Origin: CAVTBT01 sp963733065
GTDB taxonomy: Bacteria; Actinomycetota; Thermoleophilia; Gaiellales; Gaiellaceae
Reading direction: 5' to 3'
DNA: 64,000 nt
Assembly: GCA_963733065.1 (NCBI GenBank)
Contig: CAVTBT010000005.1
Location: 310,001 to 374,000, forward strand
The notes under the pieces are model-generated. The model did no database searches and was not told the origin of the DNA. It was given only the letters and a program-made list of their open reading frames with translations. Shown piece after piece: positions 26,044 through 34,206 of the stretch. The number at the start of each line of letters is the position of its first letter. Position 1 is the first letter of the stretch. The translations under genes were made by a program, and so were the position numbers.

Positions 26044-26618
26044 GCCTCGGGGGCAAGCGTCGCGATCAGCGCCTCGGCCACGACCTTCAGCGGCTTGCCC
26101 GAGATCTGGCTCGCCTTGCGCAGGCGTGCGAACGCCTCCGGCTCGGTGAGTCCGTCGCGCTCCATGAGCAGCCCCTTGGCGCGCTCGATCGACTTGCGGG
26201 CAGCCAACGCCTCTGCGAGCGAGTCGGCCTCCGCCCGCAGCGCCCGCAGCTCCTCGTGCCTGGCGCGGGCGGTGGCGATTGCCGGCAGCAGGTCCGTCTC
26301 GCGGAACGGCTTGACCAGGTACCCGAAGACCCCCGCCTCGATGGCGCGCGCCACGAGCTCCTGCTCGCCGTAGGCGGTCACCATCACGATGGGGATCGGC
26401 CGCTCGTCGAGGATCCGGCGGGCCGCCTCGATGCCGTCCACGCGCGGCATCTTTACGTCGAGCACTGCGAGGTCGGGCTCCTCGCTCCGCGCGAGGGCTA
26501 CAGCCTCCTCGCCGTCCCTGGCCTCGGCGCAGACGTCGAAACCCGCGCCCTCGAGCAGCTGGCGCAGATCCAGCCGGATCAGCGTCTCGTCCTCGGCGAT
26601 CAGGATGCGGCCGCTCAC
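26040..26618 (-). CDS. ANTAR-domain response regulator (PdtaR-like)
   Basis: 192 residues. The receiver domain has the phospho-acceptor Asp54 (LAVLDVKMP) and Lys103 (YLVKPF). A coiled segment leads to a C-terminal ANTAR RNA-binding domain (KSIERAKGLLMERDGLTEPEAF). ANTAR proteins bind tandem RNA hairpins and prevent transcription termination when phosphorylated. The HisKA_2-type kinase at 27274-28692 is the likely partner, as in mycobacterial PdtaS/PdtaR. Confidence 0.93.
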   Translation of the reverse strand: MSGRILIAEDETLIRLDLRQLLEGAGFDVCAEARDGEEAVALARSEEPDLAVLDVKMPRVDGIEAARRILDERPIPIVMVTAYGEQELVARAIEAGVFGYLVKPFRETDLLPAIATARARHEELRALRAEADSLAEALAARKSIERAKGLLMERDGLTEPEAFARLRKASQISGKPLKVVAEALIATLAPEA

Positions 26619-26637
26619 CGACCGAATCCTGCCAGCG

Positions 26638-26946
26638 TCAGCCGACCGGCCGGCCGCGAAGGAGCGATACGCGGTACGGATGCAGCGTGGCCGTCATGAC
26701 CCCGTCGACGACCGCGGGGTCGTCGTCCATGATCCGCCGCGCCTCGGACTCGTCCTCAGCCTCGAAGACGACGATTCCCGGTCCCACGCCGTCGGTGCAC
26801 GGCCCCGCGAGCACGAGTCGGCCCTCGTCGAGCATGCGCACGAGGCGCTGGTAGTGGCGACCGACGGACGCCTGCTCCTCGTCCGTCGCGTCCTGCATCA
26901 ACGTCGGCCGGCACGCCTCCAGGAGGTAGCACCACTCGGTCATCAC
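26638..26946 (-). CDS. YciI-like (YCII-related) protein
   Basis: 102 residues of the ferredoxin-like YCII fold, with MLDEGRLVLAGPCTDG and GIVVFEAEDESEARRIMDDDP, the typical GP and DDP region. Its biochemical role is unknown; some family members have been suggested to act as dehydrochlorinases or dimerising accessory domains. Start GTG 26946 or ATG 26943, both overlapping the cupin stop. Confidence 0.85.
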   Translation of the reverse strand: MMTEWCYLLEACRPTLMQDATDEEQASVGRHYQRLVRMLDEGRLVLAGPCTDGVGPGIVVFEAEDESEARRIMDDDPAVVDGVMTATLHPYRVSLLRGRPVG

Positions 26947-27269
26947 GCGTCCGCCTCCACGACCGACCCGACGACGAGGTAGGAAAGACCCGCGTCGCCG
27001 GCGATCACCTGCCGCACCTCGTCCGGCGTCACGAGGACATAGCGTCCCGGCGCCAGCGGCACCTCACGCCTTGCCACGCGGAGGACGCCGTCGCCGTGCA
27101 GCGCCACATAGACCTCTTCCTGACCGCTCTCGACCTCGTCGTGCTCGTGACCCGCAAAGCCGGGCGGCGAGTCGAACTGGTTCATCCGCACGCCACGCGT
27201 GCCGAGCTCGCGGGCGACCAGCTTGCGGCGCCCGTCGACGGACGCCGTCTCGAAGACTGAGACCGTCAT
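26943..27269 (-). CDS. Cupin-domain protein
   Basis: 108 residues starting at ATG 27269, four bases after the kinase stop. Cupin motif 1 is seen as GHEHDEVESGQEEVYVALHG (His, His, Glu metal ligands) and motif 2 as PGRYVLVTPDEVRQV. It is a small single cupin that may bind metal. Co-transcription with the sensor kinase and YciI gene is likely from spacing; function unknown. Confidence 0.82.
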   Translation of the reverse strand: MTVSVFETASVDGRRKLVARELGTRGVRMNQFDSPPGFAGHEHDEVESGQEEVYVALHGDGVLRVARREVPLAPGRYVLVTPDEVRQVIAGDAGLSYLVVGSVVEADA

Positions 27270-27273
27270 GCCA

Positions 27274-28692
27274 CTACGACGAACGGTCGGCCGGAAAGAC
27301 GACAGTCGCCTCGAGCCCGTCGTCGCTCGACAGCTCGAGCGTCCCCCCGAGCTCGTCGCGGACCAGGGCGCGCACGATCGACAGCCCCGTGCCGTCCGCG
27401 GCACCGTCCATGCCTGCGCCGTCGTCGGCGATCGCGAGCACGACGTCGCCGTCCCGACGCCTGAGACCGATGCGCACGGACGACCCTCCGTGCTCGAGGG
27501 CGTTCTGGAAGAGCTCGCTGAAGACGAGGGCGAGCGCGGTCGCGCGCTGGCCCGCCAATGAGACCGAGCCGAGCTCCGCGTCGACCTGCTTGCCGGACAC
27601 GAGCCCCTGGACGAGCATGGCCCGCAGCCGGTCGATCAGCTCTCCGAGTTCGACGTCGTCCTCACGGTGCTCCGTCAGCACCTCGTGGACGGCGGCGATG
27701 GCGAGGATGCGGTTGACGGAGTCCCCGAGCGCCTTCCCCGGGTCGACGTCCGTGGCACGGGCCTGCAGCCGCAGCAGCGAGGCCACCGTCTGCAGGTTGT
27801 TCTTGACCCGGTGGTGGATCTCCTGGGCGAGGACGCCGCGGAGCACGGCCCGGCCGTGCTCGAGCGCGACGGCGGCGTGGCGGGCGATCGCCTCCAGGAG
27901 CGCCGTGTCCTCGGCCGTGAACGGCGTGTCGCGGTCGCAGACGAGCTCGCCGATCTGCCGGCGTTTCCAGCGCAGCGGCATGCGGACCGCATAGGCAGCC
28001 GACCGACCCTCGGGCCAGGCGATGCGGCCGTCGTCCAGGACGAGCGCGGCGCCGGTTGCGCCGAGCGACTCCATCGTCGTCGTCACGATCGCCTCGAGCG
28101 ACTCCTCGAAGTAGAGCGACTCCGAGACCGCCTCCGAGATCCGGGCGAGCGCCTCCAGCTCCTCCACCCGCCGCCTGGCCTCGGCGTACAGCTTCGCGTG
28201 CTCGATCGTCTGCGCCACCTGCGAGGCGATGGCGACGAGCAGGTCGATCTCGGCCTCGCCGAACTCGCGCTGCTCGCGCGTCCGGACGTTGAGCGCACCC
28301 TCGAGCTCCTCCCCGCGGACGAGGATCGGCACCGCCAGGATCGACTCGTACTCGTCCTCGGGGAGGTTCGCGAACTGCTTGAAGCGCGGGTCGAGATGGG
28401 CCCGTGCCGGGATCATCACCGGCGCACGCTCCGCCGCCGCCGCGCCCGTGATGCCCTCGCCCGGACGCATGCGCGGACGGCGGGTCATGTCCTCGACGTT
28501 CGTCCCGTGCGTCGCGCGCAGCACGAGCTCGTCGGTTCGCTCGTCGTAGAGGTACACGAAGCACGCGTCGGCCTCGAGGGCATCGGCGACCTTGCTCGCG
28601 ACCAGCTCGAGCACCTCCTGCAGGTCGAGCGACGAGTTGACCGCGGCGATGGTCTCGGTCAGCAGGCGGAGATGTCGAGCAGAGGCGTCCAC
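27274..28692 (-). CDS. GAF-containing sensor histidine kinase (PdtaS-like)
   Basis: 472 residues, soluble. GAF domain 1 spans about 20-165, a second GAF about 183-283, then a HisKA_2 dimerisation segment with EIHHRVKNNLQ (His293/294), and a HATPase domain with FSELFQNALEHG and IADDGAGM. HisKA_2 kinases pair with ANTAR response regulators, one of which lies about 650 bp downstream in the same orientation. The input signal is unknown. Confidence 0.92.
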   Translation of the reverse strand: MDASARHLRLLTETIAAVNSSLDLQEVLELVASKVADALEADACFVYLYDERTDELVLRATHGTNVEDMTRRPRMRPGEGITGAAAAERAPVMIPARAHLDPRFKQFANLPEDEYESILAVPILVRGEELEGALNVRTREQREFGEAEIDLLVAIASQVAQTIEHAKLYAEARRRVEELEALARISEAVSESLYFEESLEAIVTTTMESLGATGAALVLDDGRIAWPEGRSAAYAVRMPLRWKRRQIGELVCDRDTPFTAEDTALLEAIARHAAVALEHGRAVLRGVLAQEIHHRVKNNLQTVASLLRLQARATDVDPGKALGDSVNRILAIAAVHEVLTEHREDDVELGELIDRLRAMLVQGLVSGKQVDAELGSVSLAGQRATALALVFSELFQNALEHGGSSVRIGLRRRDGDVVLAIADDGAGMDGAADGTGLSIVRALVRDELGGTLELSSDDGLEATVVFPADRSS

Positions 28693-28751
28693 GTGCTCGT
28701 TGTACAGGACCCGACGCGCTGCAGGGAGCGGATCGCTTAGGCTCCCGGCCC

Positions 28752-29214
28752 GTGGGCTTCTACGACTGGATGCTCGCGCTGCACGTGCTCTCCGCCTTCG
28801 CCATGGCGGCCGCGCTCGTCCTCTTCGGCGTTCTCGTCTTCAGCGGTCGGCGCATGACGACGCTGGCCGAGACGCGCACACTGTTCCGCGTCGCGCCGGT
28901 TGGCACGGTCGCTCATCGGGGCGGGCTCGCTCCTCGTGCTCGTGCTCGGGATCATCCTCGCGATCGACAGCGAGCGGTACCAGATCTGGAACTTCTGGGT
29001 GATCACGGCGATCGTGCTGTGGGCGCTCATGGGCGCCACCGGCCAGCGCACCGGCGCGTACTACACGGAGATCCAGAAGCTCGCCGCGGACGACGACTCC
29101 GAGAGCGAGGTGCTCGAGCGTCTCCGCGCCCCGACCGGCGAGCGCTTCCACCTCGCAACGGTCGCGCTCTTCGTCCTGATCCTCCTCGACATGATCTTCA
29201 AGCCATGGGCGTGA
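28752..29214 (+). pseudogene. Four-helix membrane protein, one frame break at about 28911
   Basis: Begins at GTG 28752 with WMLALHVLSAFAMAAALVLFG and a second helix starting LIGAGSLLVLVLGIIL in another frame. Removing the G at 28911 joins FRVAPVGTV to LIGAGS and gives about 153 residues with four predicted membrane helices, ending LILLDMIFKPWA. It resembles DUF2269-type integral membrane proteins; that assignment is tentative. Overlaps the next membrane gene. Confidence 0.65.
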
Positions 29215-29670
29215 ACGTCCTCGCCGCCATCAGGCCGGACGACGTCAACGTGGCGCTGCTCGTACACGTCGCCGGGGCGATGATCCTGGTGGGCGGACTC
29301 GTCACGGCGGCGGACCGCACTCGTCCTGGGCTGGCGCGACACCGGCGTGACGGCGCTTCGGCTGGGCTACTTCACGCTGCTGGCCGTCGCGCTGCCCGGC
29401 TGGATCCTCATGTACGTCGGCGCGCTGTGGACGGAGTCCGAGGAGAATCTCCCGGACGATTTCGAGCCGGCGTGGCTCGGCATCGGCTACACCACCGCCG
29501 ATCTGGGAGGAATCCTCCTGCTGCTCGGTCTGATCCTCGGCGGCTTCGGCGTCCGCCGCGTCCGGGACGGCGGGGGCGGCGGCCTGCTGAAGGCGACCAC
29601 AGTCATCACGCTCGTGCTCGTCGCCGCGTACGTCGTCACCGTCTGGGCGATGGCCGGCAAGCCGGATTAG
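29205..29670 (+). pseudogene. Second four-helix membrane protein, one frame break at about 29313
   Basis: Starts at ATG 29205 or GTG 29211, overlapping the previous stop. The first part (NVALLVHVAGAMILVGGLVTAA) must be joined to TALVLGWRDTGVTALRLGYF by dropping one G in the run at 29312-29313. The repaired protein has about 155 residues and four helices, ending VVTVWAMAGKPD. It is similar in layout to its neighbour, so the two may form a complex. Function unknown. Confidence 0.65.
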
Positions 29671-29930
29671 CTGCGCAAGACCGGAATCCGCTCGCGCGGA
29701 TTCCGGTCGCGCAAAATCCCTGAAGGCGTCCGCTTCGCGGCCGCGACGCCACGGTTGATACGCCCGGCAGCTGTTGTACAGGGCTCCTGGTTTCGTGGCT
29801 CCTGGGCAGTTCTAGCTGCGCAAGACCGGAATCCGCTCGCGCGGATTCCGGTCGCGCAAATCCCTGAAGGCGTCCTTCGCGGCCGCGACGCCACGGTAGA
29901 CATGCCCGGCGGCTGTTGCCCAGGGTTCCT
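29668..29930. repeat. Tandem pair of about 120-bp repeats with internal hairpins
   Basis: Two near-identical units begin at 29668 and 29813. Each holds a perfect 13-bp inverted repeat (GACCGGAATCCGC, loop TCGC, GCGGATTCCGGTC), a GCGCAA-flanked edge, then ATCCCTGAAGGCGTCC and a GGCGTC/GACGCC stem. The second unit lacks one A and a CGC. They fill a convergent gap with no gene. The units look like REP/BIME-type palindromic elements; no associated transposase is visible. Confidence 0.8.
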
Positions 29931-29931
29931 G

Positions 29932-29994
29932 GGCGGTTTCGCGTAAGCGAAACCGCCTTCAACGACCACGGGCTCCCGAATTCGAAGGAGCCCG
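29932..29994. terminator. Two consecutive hairpins in the convergent gap
   Basis: Hairpin 1 is an 11-bp perfect stem (GGCGGTTTCGC, loop GTAA, GCGAAACCGCC, 29932-29957). Hairpin 2 is an 8-bp stem (CGGGCTCC / GGAGCCCG, 29969-29994). They lie between the 3' ends of the + membrane gene and glnA1. They may act as a bidirectional end signal, but neither has a long T-run. The remainder up to 30080 holds nothing else I recognise. Confidence 0.5.
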
Positions 29995-30080
29995 CAGTCG
30001 GCCGTCAGACGAGGCAGCGCGGCTCGCCTTGCCGCGTAACCTGCCTCAGCCCGCAGTGTACCCCTCTCCGGGCCGCGCTC

Positions 30081-31445
30081 CTAGAGGGACCTGAGGTACT
30101 TGTCGAGCTCCCACTGCGAGAGCTGGACGCGGTAGTCGTCCCACTCGCGACGCTTGAGCTCGATGTACCTCGGGAAGATGTGGTCGCCGAGCGCGCGCTT
30201 CATCAGCTCCGAACCCGCGAGCTCGTCCACAGCCTCTCCGAGCGTCTCGGGCAGCGCCACGATCCCCTGCTCCTTCCGCTCGTCGGGGGTGAGGTGGTAG
30301 AGGTTCGTCTCCATCGGCTCCGGAAGCTCGTAGCCGTGCTCGATGCCGTCGAGGCCGGCCTGCAGGAGCGCAGCGAAGGTGAGATACGGGTTGCAGGCCG
30401 GATCCGGGCACCGGATCTCCGCACGGGTGGCCTGCTCCGAGCCCGGCTTGTAGAGCGGGATGCGGATCAGCGCCGAGCGGTTCCTCTGTGACCAGGCGAC
30501 GTACACCGGCGCCTCGTAGCCGGGCACGAGTCGCTTGTACGAGTTGACCCACTGCGCGAAGATCGCCGCCATCTCGCGGGCATGCTTCAGCTGGCCGGCG
30601 ATGAAGGCCTTGCCGACCTGCGACAGGTGGTACTCGTCGTCGGCGTCGAAGAACGCGTTGCGCCCGGCGCTGAAGAGCGACATGTGCGTGTGCATCCCTG
30701 AGCCGTTCTCGCCGAAGAGCGGCTTGGGCATGAATGTCGCGTAGACGCCGTTCTTCGCCGCCACCTCCTTCACGATCAGCCGGTACGTGATCGTGTGGTC
30801 GGCCATGTCGAGCGCCGGCGCGAAACGCATGTCGATCTCGTGCTGTGACGGCCCGACCTCGTGGTGGTGGTACTCGATCGGGATGCCGACCGACTCGAGC
30901 GCCTTGATCGTCTCGTTGCGGAGCTCGGTCGCAGCGTCGAGCGCGGTCATCGCGAAGTAGCCGCCCTCGTCGAGCGTCTCGGTGCCGGCGTTGTCCTTGA
31001 ACAGGAAGTACTCGAGCTCCGGCCCGACGTTGAACGTGTCGAAGCCCATGCTCTCCATGCGCTCGAGCGCCCTGCGGAGCGCGAAGCGTGGGTCGCCCTC
31101 GTAGGGCTCGCCGTCCGGCGTGACGACGTCGCAGATCATCCGCGCCGTCTTCGTCTCGCCCTCGCGCCAGGGCATCAGCTGGAACGACATCGGGTCGGGA
31201 ATCGCGACCATGTCCGATTCCTCGATCGCGTTGAAGCCGGTGATCGATGAACCGTCGAAGCCCATGCCGTCGTCGAGCGCCCCTGCGAGCTCGTCCATCG
31301 TGATCGCGAAGCTCTTGAGGTGTCCCTCGAGGTCCGTGAACCACAACAGCACGGACTCCACGGACTCCGATCCCACCCGGTCGAGGACGGTCCGGCGGGC
31401 CGCCGGGTCCGAGGTCGCCCGATGCCTGCTCTCCACCTGCGCCAT
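30081..31445 (-). CDS. glnA: Glutamine synthetase, class I (alpha-like)
   Basis: 454 residues from ATG 31445, with GGGAGG eight bases upstream. Catalyses ATP-dependent glutamate plus ammonia to glutamine. The beta-grasp has MGFDGSSITGF; the catalytic domain has GPELEYFLF, HHHEVGPSQHEID, MPKPLFGENGSGMHTH and the glutamate loop NRSALIRIP. The C-terminus (SQWELDKYLRSL) and the segment NLYHLTPDERKEQGIVALP resemble the Firmicutes-type GSI-alpha rather than the adenylylated GSI-beta. The leader contains a terminator, so expression may be attenuated. Confidence 0.95.
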   Translation of the reverse strand: MAQVESRHRATSDPAARRTVLDRVGSESVESVLLWFTDLEGHLKSFAITMDELAGALDDGMGFDGSSITGFNAIEESDMVAIPDPMSFQLMPWREGETKTARMICDVVTPDGEPYEGDPRFALRRALERMESMGFDTFNVGPELEYFLFKDNAGTETLDEGGYFAMTALDAATELRNETIKALESVGIPIEYHHHEVGPSQHEIDMRFAPALDMADHTITYRLIVKEVAAKNGVYATFMPKPLFGENGSGMHTHMSLFSAGRNAFFDADDEYHLSQVGKAFIAGQLKHAREMAAIFAQWVNSYKRLVPGYEAPVYVAWSQRNRSALIRIPLYKPGSEQATRAEIRCPDPACNPYLTFAALLQAGLDGIEHGYELPEPMETNLYHLTPDERKEQGIVALPETLGEAVDELAGSELMKRALGDHIFPRYIELKRREWDDYRVQLSQWELDKYLRSL

Positions 31446-31461
31446 CTGCACTCCTCCCTGA

Positions 31462-31499
31462 AACACAAAAGCCCCGAGCGCCGCCGAGGCACTCGAGGC
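31462..31499 (-). terminator. Intrinsic terminator in the glnA1 leader
   Basis: Minus-strand stem GCCTCGAG / CTCGGGGC (8 bp with one G-T pair), followed by TTTTGTGTTT. It ends 17 bases before the glnA1 ATG. Because the upstream neighbour at 31573 is divergent, a terminator facing this way can only act on the glnA1 transcript, which points to attenuation. Confidence 0.65.
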
Positions 31500-31572
31500 A
31501 ACGTCGCCGTCGAGACGCGGGGATGATACACGCCGTTTGCGGATGGGCTCCGGCAAGGCATGATGGGGCTCC

Positions 31573-31905
31573 GTGGACGCCAGGGAACGCCGGATCGGCG
31601 AGAACGAGGTCCTCTTCCGCGAGGTCAACGAGCGCGTCCGCGAGACGAACGAGACCTTCGAGGTGGGAGCCGGCGAGGCGGAGTTCGTCTGCGAGTGCGG
31701 CACGGCGTCCTGCGTCGAGCGGATCGCGATGACCCTCGCGGAGTACGAGCAAGTGCGCTCGGAGCCGACCCAGTTCTTCATCGTGCCGGGTCACGACCTC
31801 CCGGAGGTCGAGAGCGTCGTCCGGGAGGAGGAGCAGTTCTGGGTCGTCCGCAAGGACGTCGGCGCCCCCGAGAAGCTCGCGATCGACACCGACCCGCGGC
31901 GCTAA
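31573..31905 (+). CDS. Conserved hypothetical protein with CxCG...C motif (110 aa)
   Basis: Starts at GTG 31573. A charged N-terminal helix (RRIGENEVLFREVNERVRE) is followed by FVCECGTASCVERIAMT, a Cys4-like or redox cluster with three cysteines, and then YEQVRSEPTQFFIVPGHD. I recall similar small proteins from actinobacteria, but no function is known to me. Divergent from glnA1. Confidence 0.75.
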   Translation: MDARERRIGENEVLFREVNERVRETNETFEVGAGEAEFVCECGTASCVERIAMTLAEYEQVRSEPTQFFIVPGHDLPEVESVVREEEQFWVVRKDVGAPEKLAIDTDPRR

Positions 31906-31912
31906 GACCCTC

Positions 31913-33169
31913 CTAGACGATCTCCGGTACGACGGCGACGCTGGGTTCGTCCTCCTGGTGCCGGATCGCGCGCCGATACAGCGCCAGTGCCGGGACCATG
32001 CAGGCGCTCCCGGCCACGAGCGCGGCGCGGATCGAGAACACGTTGCCGACGACGCCGATCGCGGGGCCGCCGGTCCACTGGCCGACTGCATCCGCCTGGT
32101 TCGTGATCGACAGCACAGTCGCCCGGACCCGCGAGTTGTCGATGCTGCGGTTGAGCCAGGTGTCGAAGATGGGGCCGGCCACGTTCCGTAGGAGGCGCGT
32201 GGCGAAGTATGCGACGACCGCGACCCAGAACGCACCCGCGAGCGCGAACACCAGCGCGGCGCCGAGGAGCGCGAGGTCGATCCAGAACAGCGTCCGAACC
32301 ATCGTCCTCTGGCCTGCGCCCTCGATCCTGTGGCCGAGCGGCTGCGCCACGACGATCGCGAGCACGGTGGTCCCCGCGGCGAACACCCCGAACCACACGA
32401 CGGAGTCGAGTCCGCCGAGCGTGGGCAGGCCGATCTCGAGGAAGTGCGCCTCCCACAACCGGTCGAAGCTCTCGCTCCACATGCCCGCGAAGGCTGCGAT
32501 GCCGAGGATCGCCAGCAGCGCCGGTCTGGCCCGTACCAGACGTGCCCCCTCCCGGCCCGTGTGCGCCATCTGCGCGAACGAGCCACGTTCCTCGCGCGGA
32601 AGCGGCCGGAAGCCGCTCTCGGGCATCGCGACGACGTAGAACGCCGCCTCGGCGAGCGCCAGCACGCCCGCGGAGGCGATCGCCAGGCGGAGGTCGACGA
32701 GCGCGAGGCCGACGCTTGCGCCGATGCCGGCGAGTCCGGCCACACGGCCGACCTGGGCTCCACGCAGGTACACACGTGCCAGACGCTCGGTCCCCACCTC
32801 GTCGGCGAGCCAGGCGTCCATGGCGCCGCTCGTGAAGGTGTACCCGAAGCCCCACACCGCGTACGCGAGCAGTACGACCCCCGCCAGCTCGGTGGCCGCG
32901 ACGAGGAAGAACCCGACGCCCATCGTCGCCGTGCCGACGACGATCGACAGCCTCCGGCTGTAGACATCGGCGACGATGCCGGTCGGCACCTCGAAGACGA
33001 AGATGGCGAGCTCCATCATCGTCCCGACGAGCACGAGCTCGAGCGGGCTCATGCCGACCTCGGTGACGAAGTAGACGGCGGTGACCGTGAAGGCGAGCCG
33101 CGAGCCGAGTGAGGAGAAGGCCTCGTAGACGTACCAGACCCGCTCCGCGGTGAGACGACGCATTGCCAC
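31913..33169 (-). CDS. MFS transporter
   Basis: 418 residues with about 12 predicted membrane helices. The MFS motif A-like loop is seen after helix 2 as GIVADVYSRR. The protein is of the drug-efflux and TetA(V)-like type without a large extramembrane domain. The substrate cannot be inferred; no biosynthetic genes are next to it. It ends eight bases after the + strand gene stop. Start GTG 33169 or ATG 33163. Confidence 0.85.
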   Translation of the reverse strand: MAMRRLTAERVWYVYEAFSSLGSRLAFTVTAVYFVTEVGMSPLELVLVGTMMELAIFVFEVPTGIVADVYSRRLSIVVGTATMGVGFFLVAATELAGVVLLAYAVWGFGYTFTSGAMDAWLADEVGTERLARVYLRGAQVGRVAGLAGIGASVGLALVDLRLAIASAGVLALAEAAFYVVAMPESGFRPLPREERGSFAQMAHTGREGARLVRARPALLAILGIAAFAGMWSESFDRLWEAHFLEIGLPTLGGLDSVVWFGVFAAGTTVLAIVVAQPLGHRIEGAGQRTMVRTLFWIDLALLGAALVFALAGAFWVAVVAYFATRLLRNVAGPIFDTWLNRSIDNSRVRATVLSITNQADAVGQWTGGPAIGVVGNVFSIRAALVAGSACMVPALALYRRAIRHQEDEPSVAVVPEIV

Positions 33170-33221
33170 TGCTCCAGTCGTTCGAAAGGGCTAGGACGAG
33201 AACCGGAGCAAGCGGGCGCCG

Positions 33222-33243
33222 GGATCCGCGAGGCCGCGGATCC
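33222..33243. repeat. 9-bp-stem hairpin upstream of the MFS gene
   Basis: GGATCCGCG, loop AGGC, CGCGGATCC. It sits in the 143-bp gap between the double-GNAT gene (3' end upstream in genome orientation) and the MFS start. It could be the terminator of the GNAT operon only if read the other way; no T-run is present, so the role is open. Confidence 0.4.
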
Positions 33244-33312
33244 GCACCCTGCCTGCTGTTAGCCCGAGACTGGCACTGCGCGCCGGAGGCTAGCAGCCGT
33301 CAGTGGCGGTGC

Positions 33313-34206
33313 CTAGTCCGGGAGCGGCAGCGAGCCGCGGACGGAGATGCTCTCCGTGCGCGTGATGTAGCCGAGGCGCTCGTTCAGGCGACGCATGTCG
33401 TCGTTGCCGCGCTGCGTCCAGGTATAGACCTCGCGGATCCCATTGGCCGCAGCCCACGCGAGGGTCGTCCGCTTCAGCACCGTCGCGACACCGCGGCCGC
33501 GCCAATCACGGCGCACAGCGGTGAGCGCGTTCTCGGCCCGCTCGGGGAAGTCGGCGTCGGGCTGCAGGCCGGCGCAGCCGACCACCTCGCCCCCCGCCAC
33601 GGCGAGGAATGCGGCCTCGGGATGCGTGAGCCACTCGTGCTCCCACTCCTCGGGCGTCGCCTCGACGGGCCGGTCGAGAGCCATGTCCTGGAACGCCTGG
33701 GCGCCGACGGTGGAGTACGCCGCCGTCCAGAGGTCCGGTCGCTCGGCCACGCGGATGATCTCGATGCCCTCCGGCGGCAACGGGGCCGGCTCCTCGTCGA
33801 GGACGACGCGCACCTGCTCGACCTGGCGATCGACCTCGCGGAAGCCGAAGCGCTCCGCGAAGGCGAGCGAGCTCGGGTCGTCGACGTTGGCGCCCGCCTG
33901 GGCATAGCCGAGCCCGTGGACGTGGTCGGCGAGGGCGCGAAGCAACGCCGTCCCCACTCCGCGGCGCCGCGCCGACTCGAGGACGCGCGGAGCGACGAAG
34001 CCGGTCCCGGCGAGGTCCGCCTTTCCCCCGACCGCCGCACCCACGACCTCGCCGTCGAGCTCCGCAAGAAGGAGCAGGCGATCGCGCGTGTCCGAGCGCC
34101 GCATCTCTTCGACGGAGGCCGCGCGCTCGTTCGGTAGGACTGCGATACGGATGCGGCGCCACTCCTCGAGCTCGGCGTCAGTCGTGGCCGGGTAGATCCG
34201 GATCAT
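33313..34206 (-). CDS. Tandem GNAT acetyltransferase (297 aa)
   Basis: Two GNAT folds in one chain. The N-terminal half has APRVLESARRRGVGTALLRA and the C-terminal half AVRRDWRGRGVATVLKRTTL; both contain the R/Q-x-x-G-x-G/A acetyl-CoA loop. Starts at ATG 34206, overlapping the stop of the similar gene upstream by ATGA. The acetyl acceptor is unknown. Related to mycothiol-synthase-like and antibiotic-type double GNATs in layout, without enough to assign either. Confidence 0.85.
   Translation of the reverse strand: MIRIYPATTDAELEEWRRIRIAVLPNERAASVEEMRRSDTRDRLLLLAELDGEVVGAAVGGKADLAGTGFVAPRVLESARRRGVGTALLRALADHVHGLGYAQAGANVDDPSSLAFAERFGFREVDRQVEQVRVVLDEEPAPLPPEGIEIIRVAERPDLWTAAYSTVGAQAFQDMALDRPVEATPEEWEHEWLTHPEAAFLAVAGGEVVGCAGLQPDADFPERAENALTAVRRDWRGRGVATVLKRTTLAWAAANGIREVYTWTQRGNDDMRRLNERLGYITRTESISVRGSLPLPD

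Noticed and set aside
29668..29930. Repeat pair considered as a CRISPR array
   Set aside because: Only two long units with internal palindromes, no short regular repeats with spacers and no cas genes.
30046..32967. 973-codon minus-strand frame over glnA1 and the MFS gene
   Set aside because: Out of frame with both recognised proteins.
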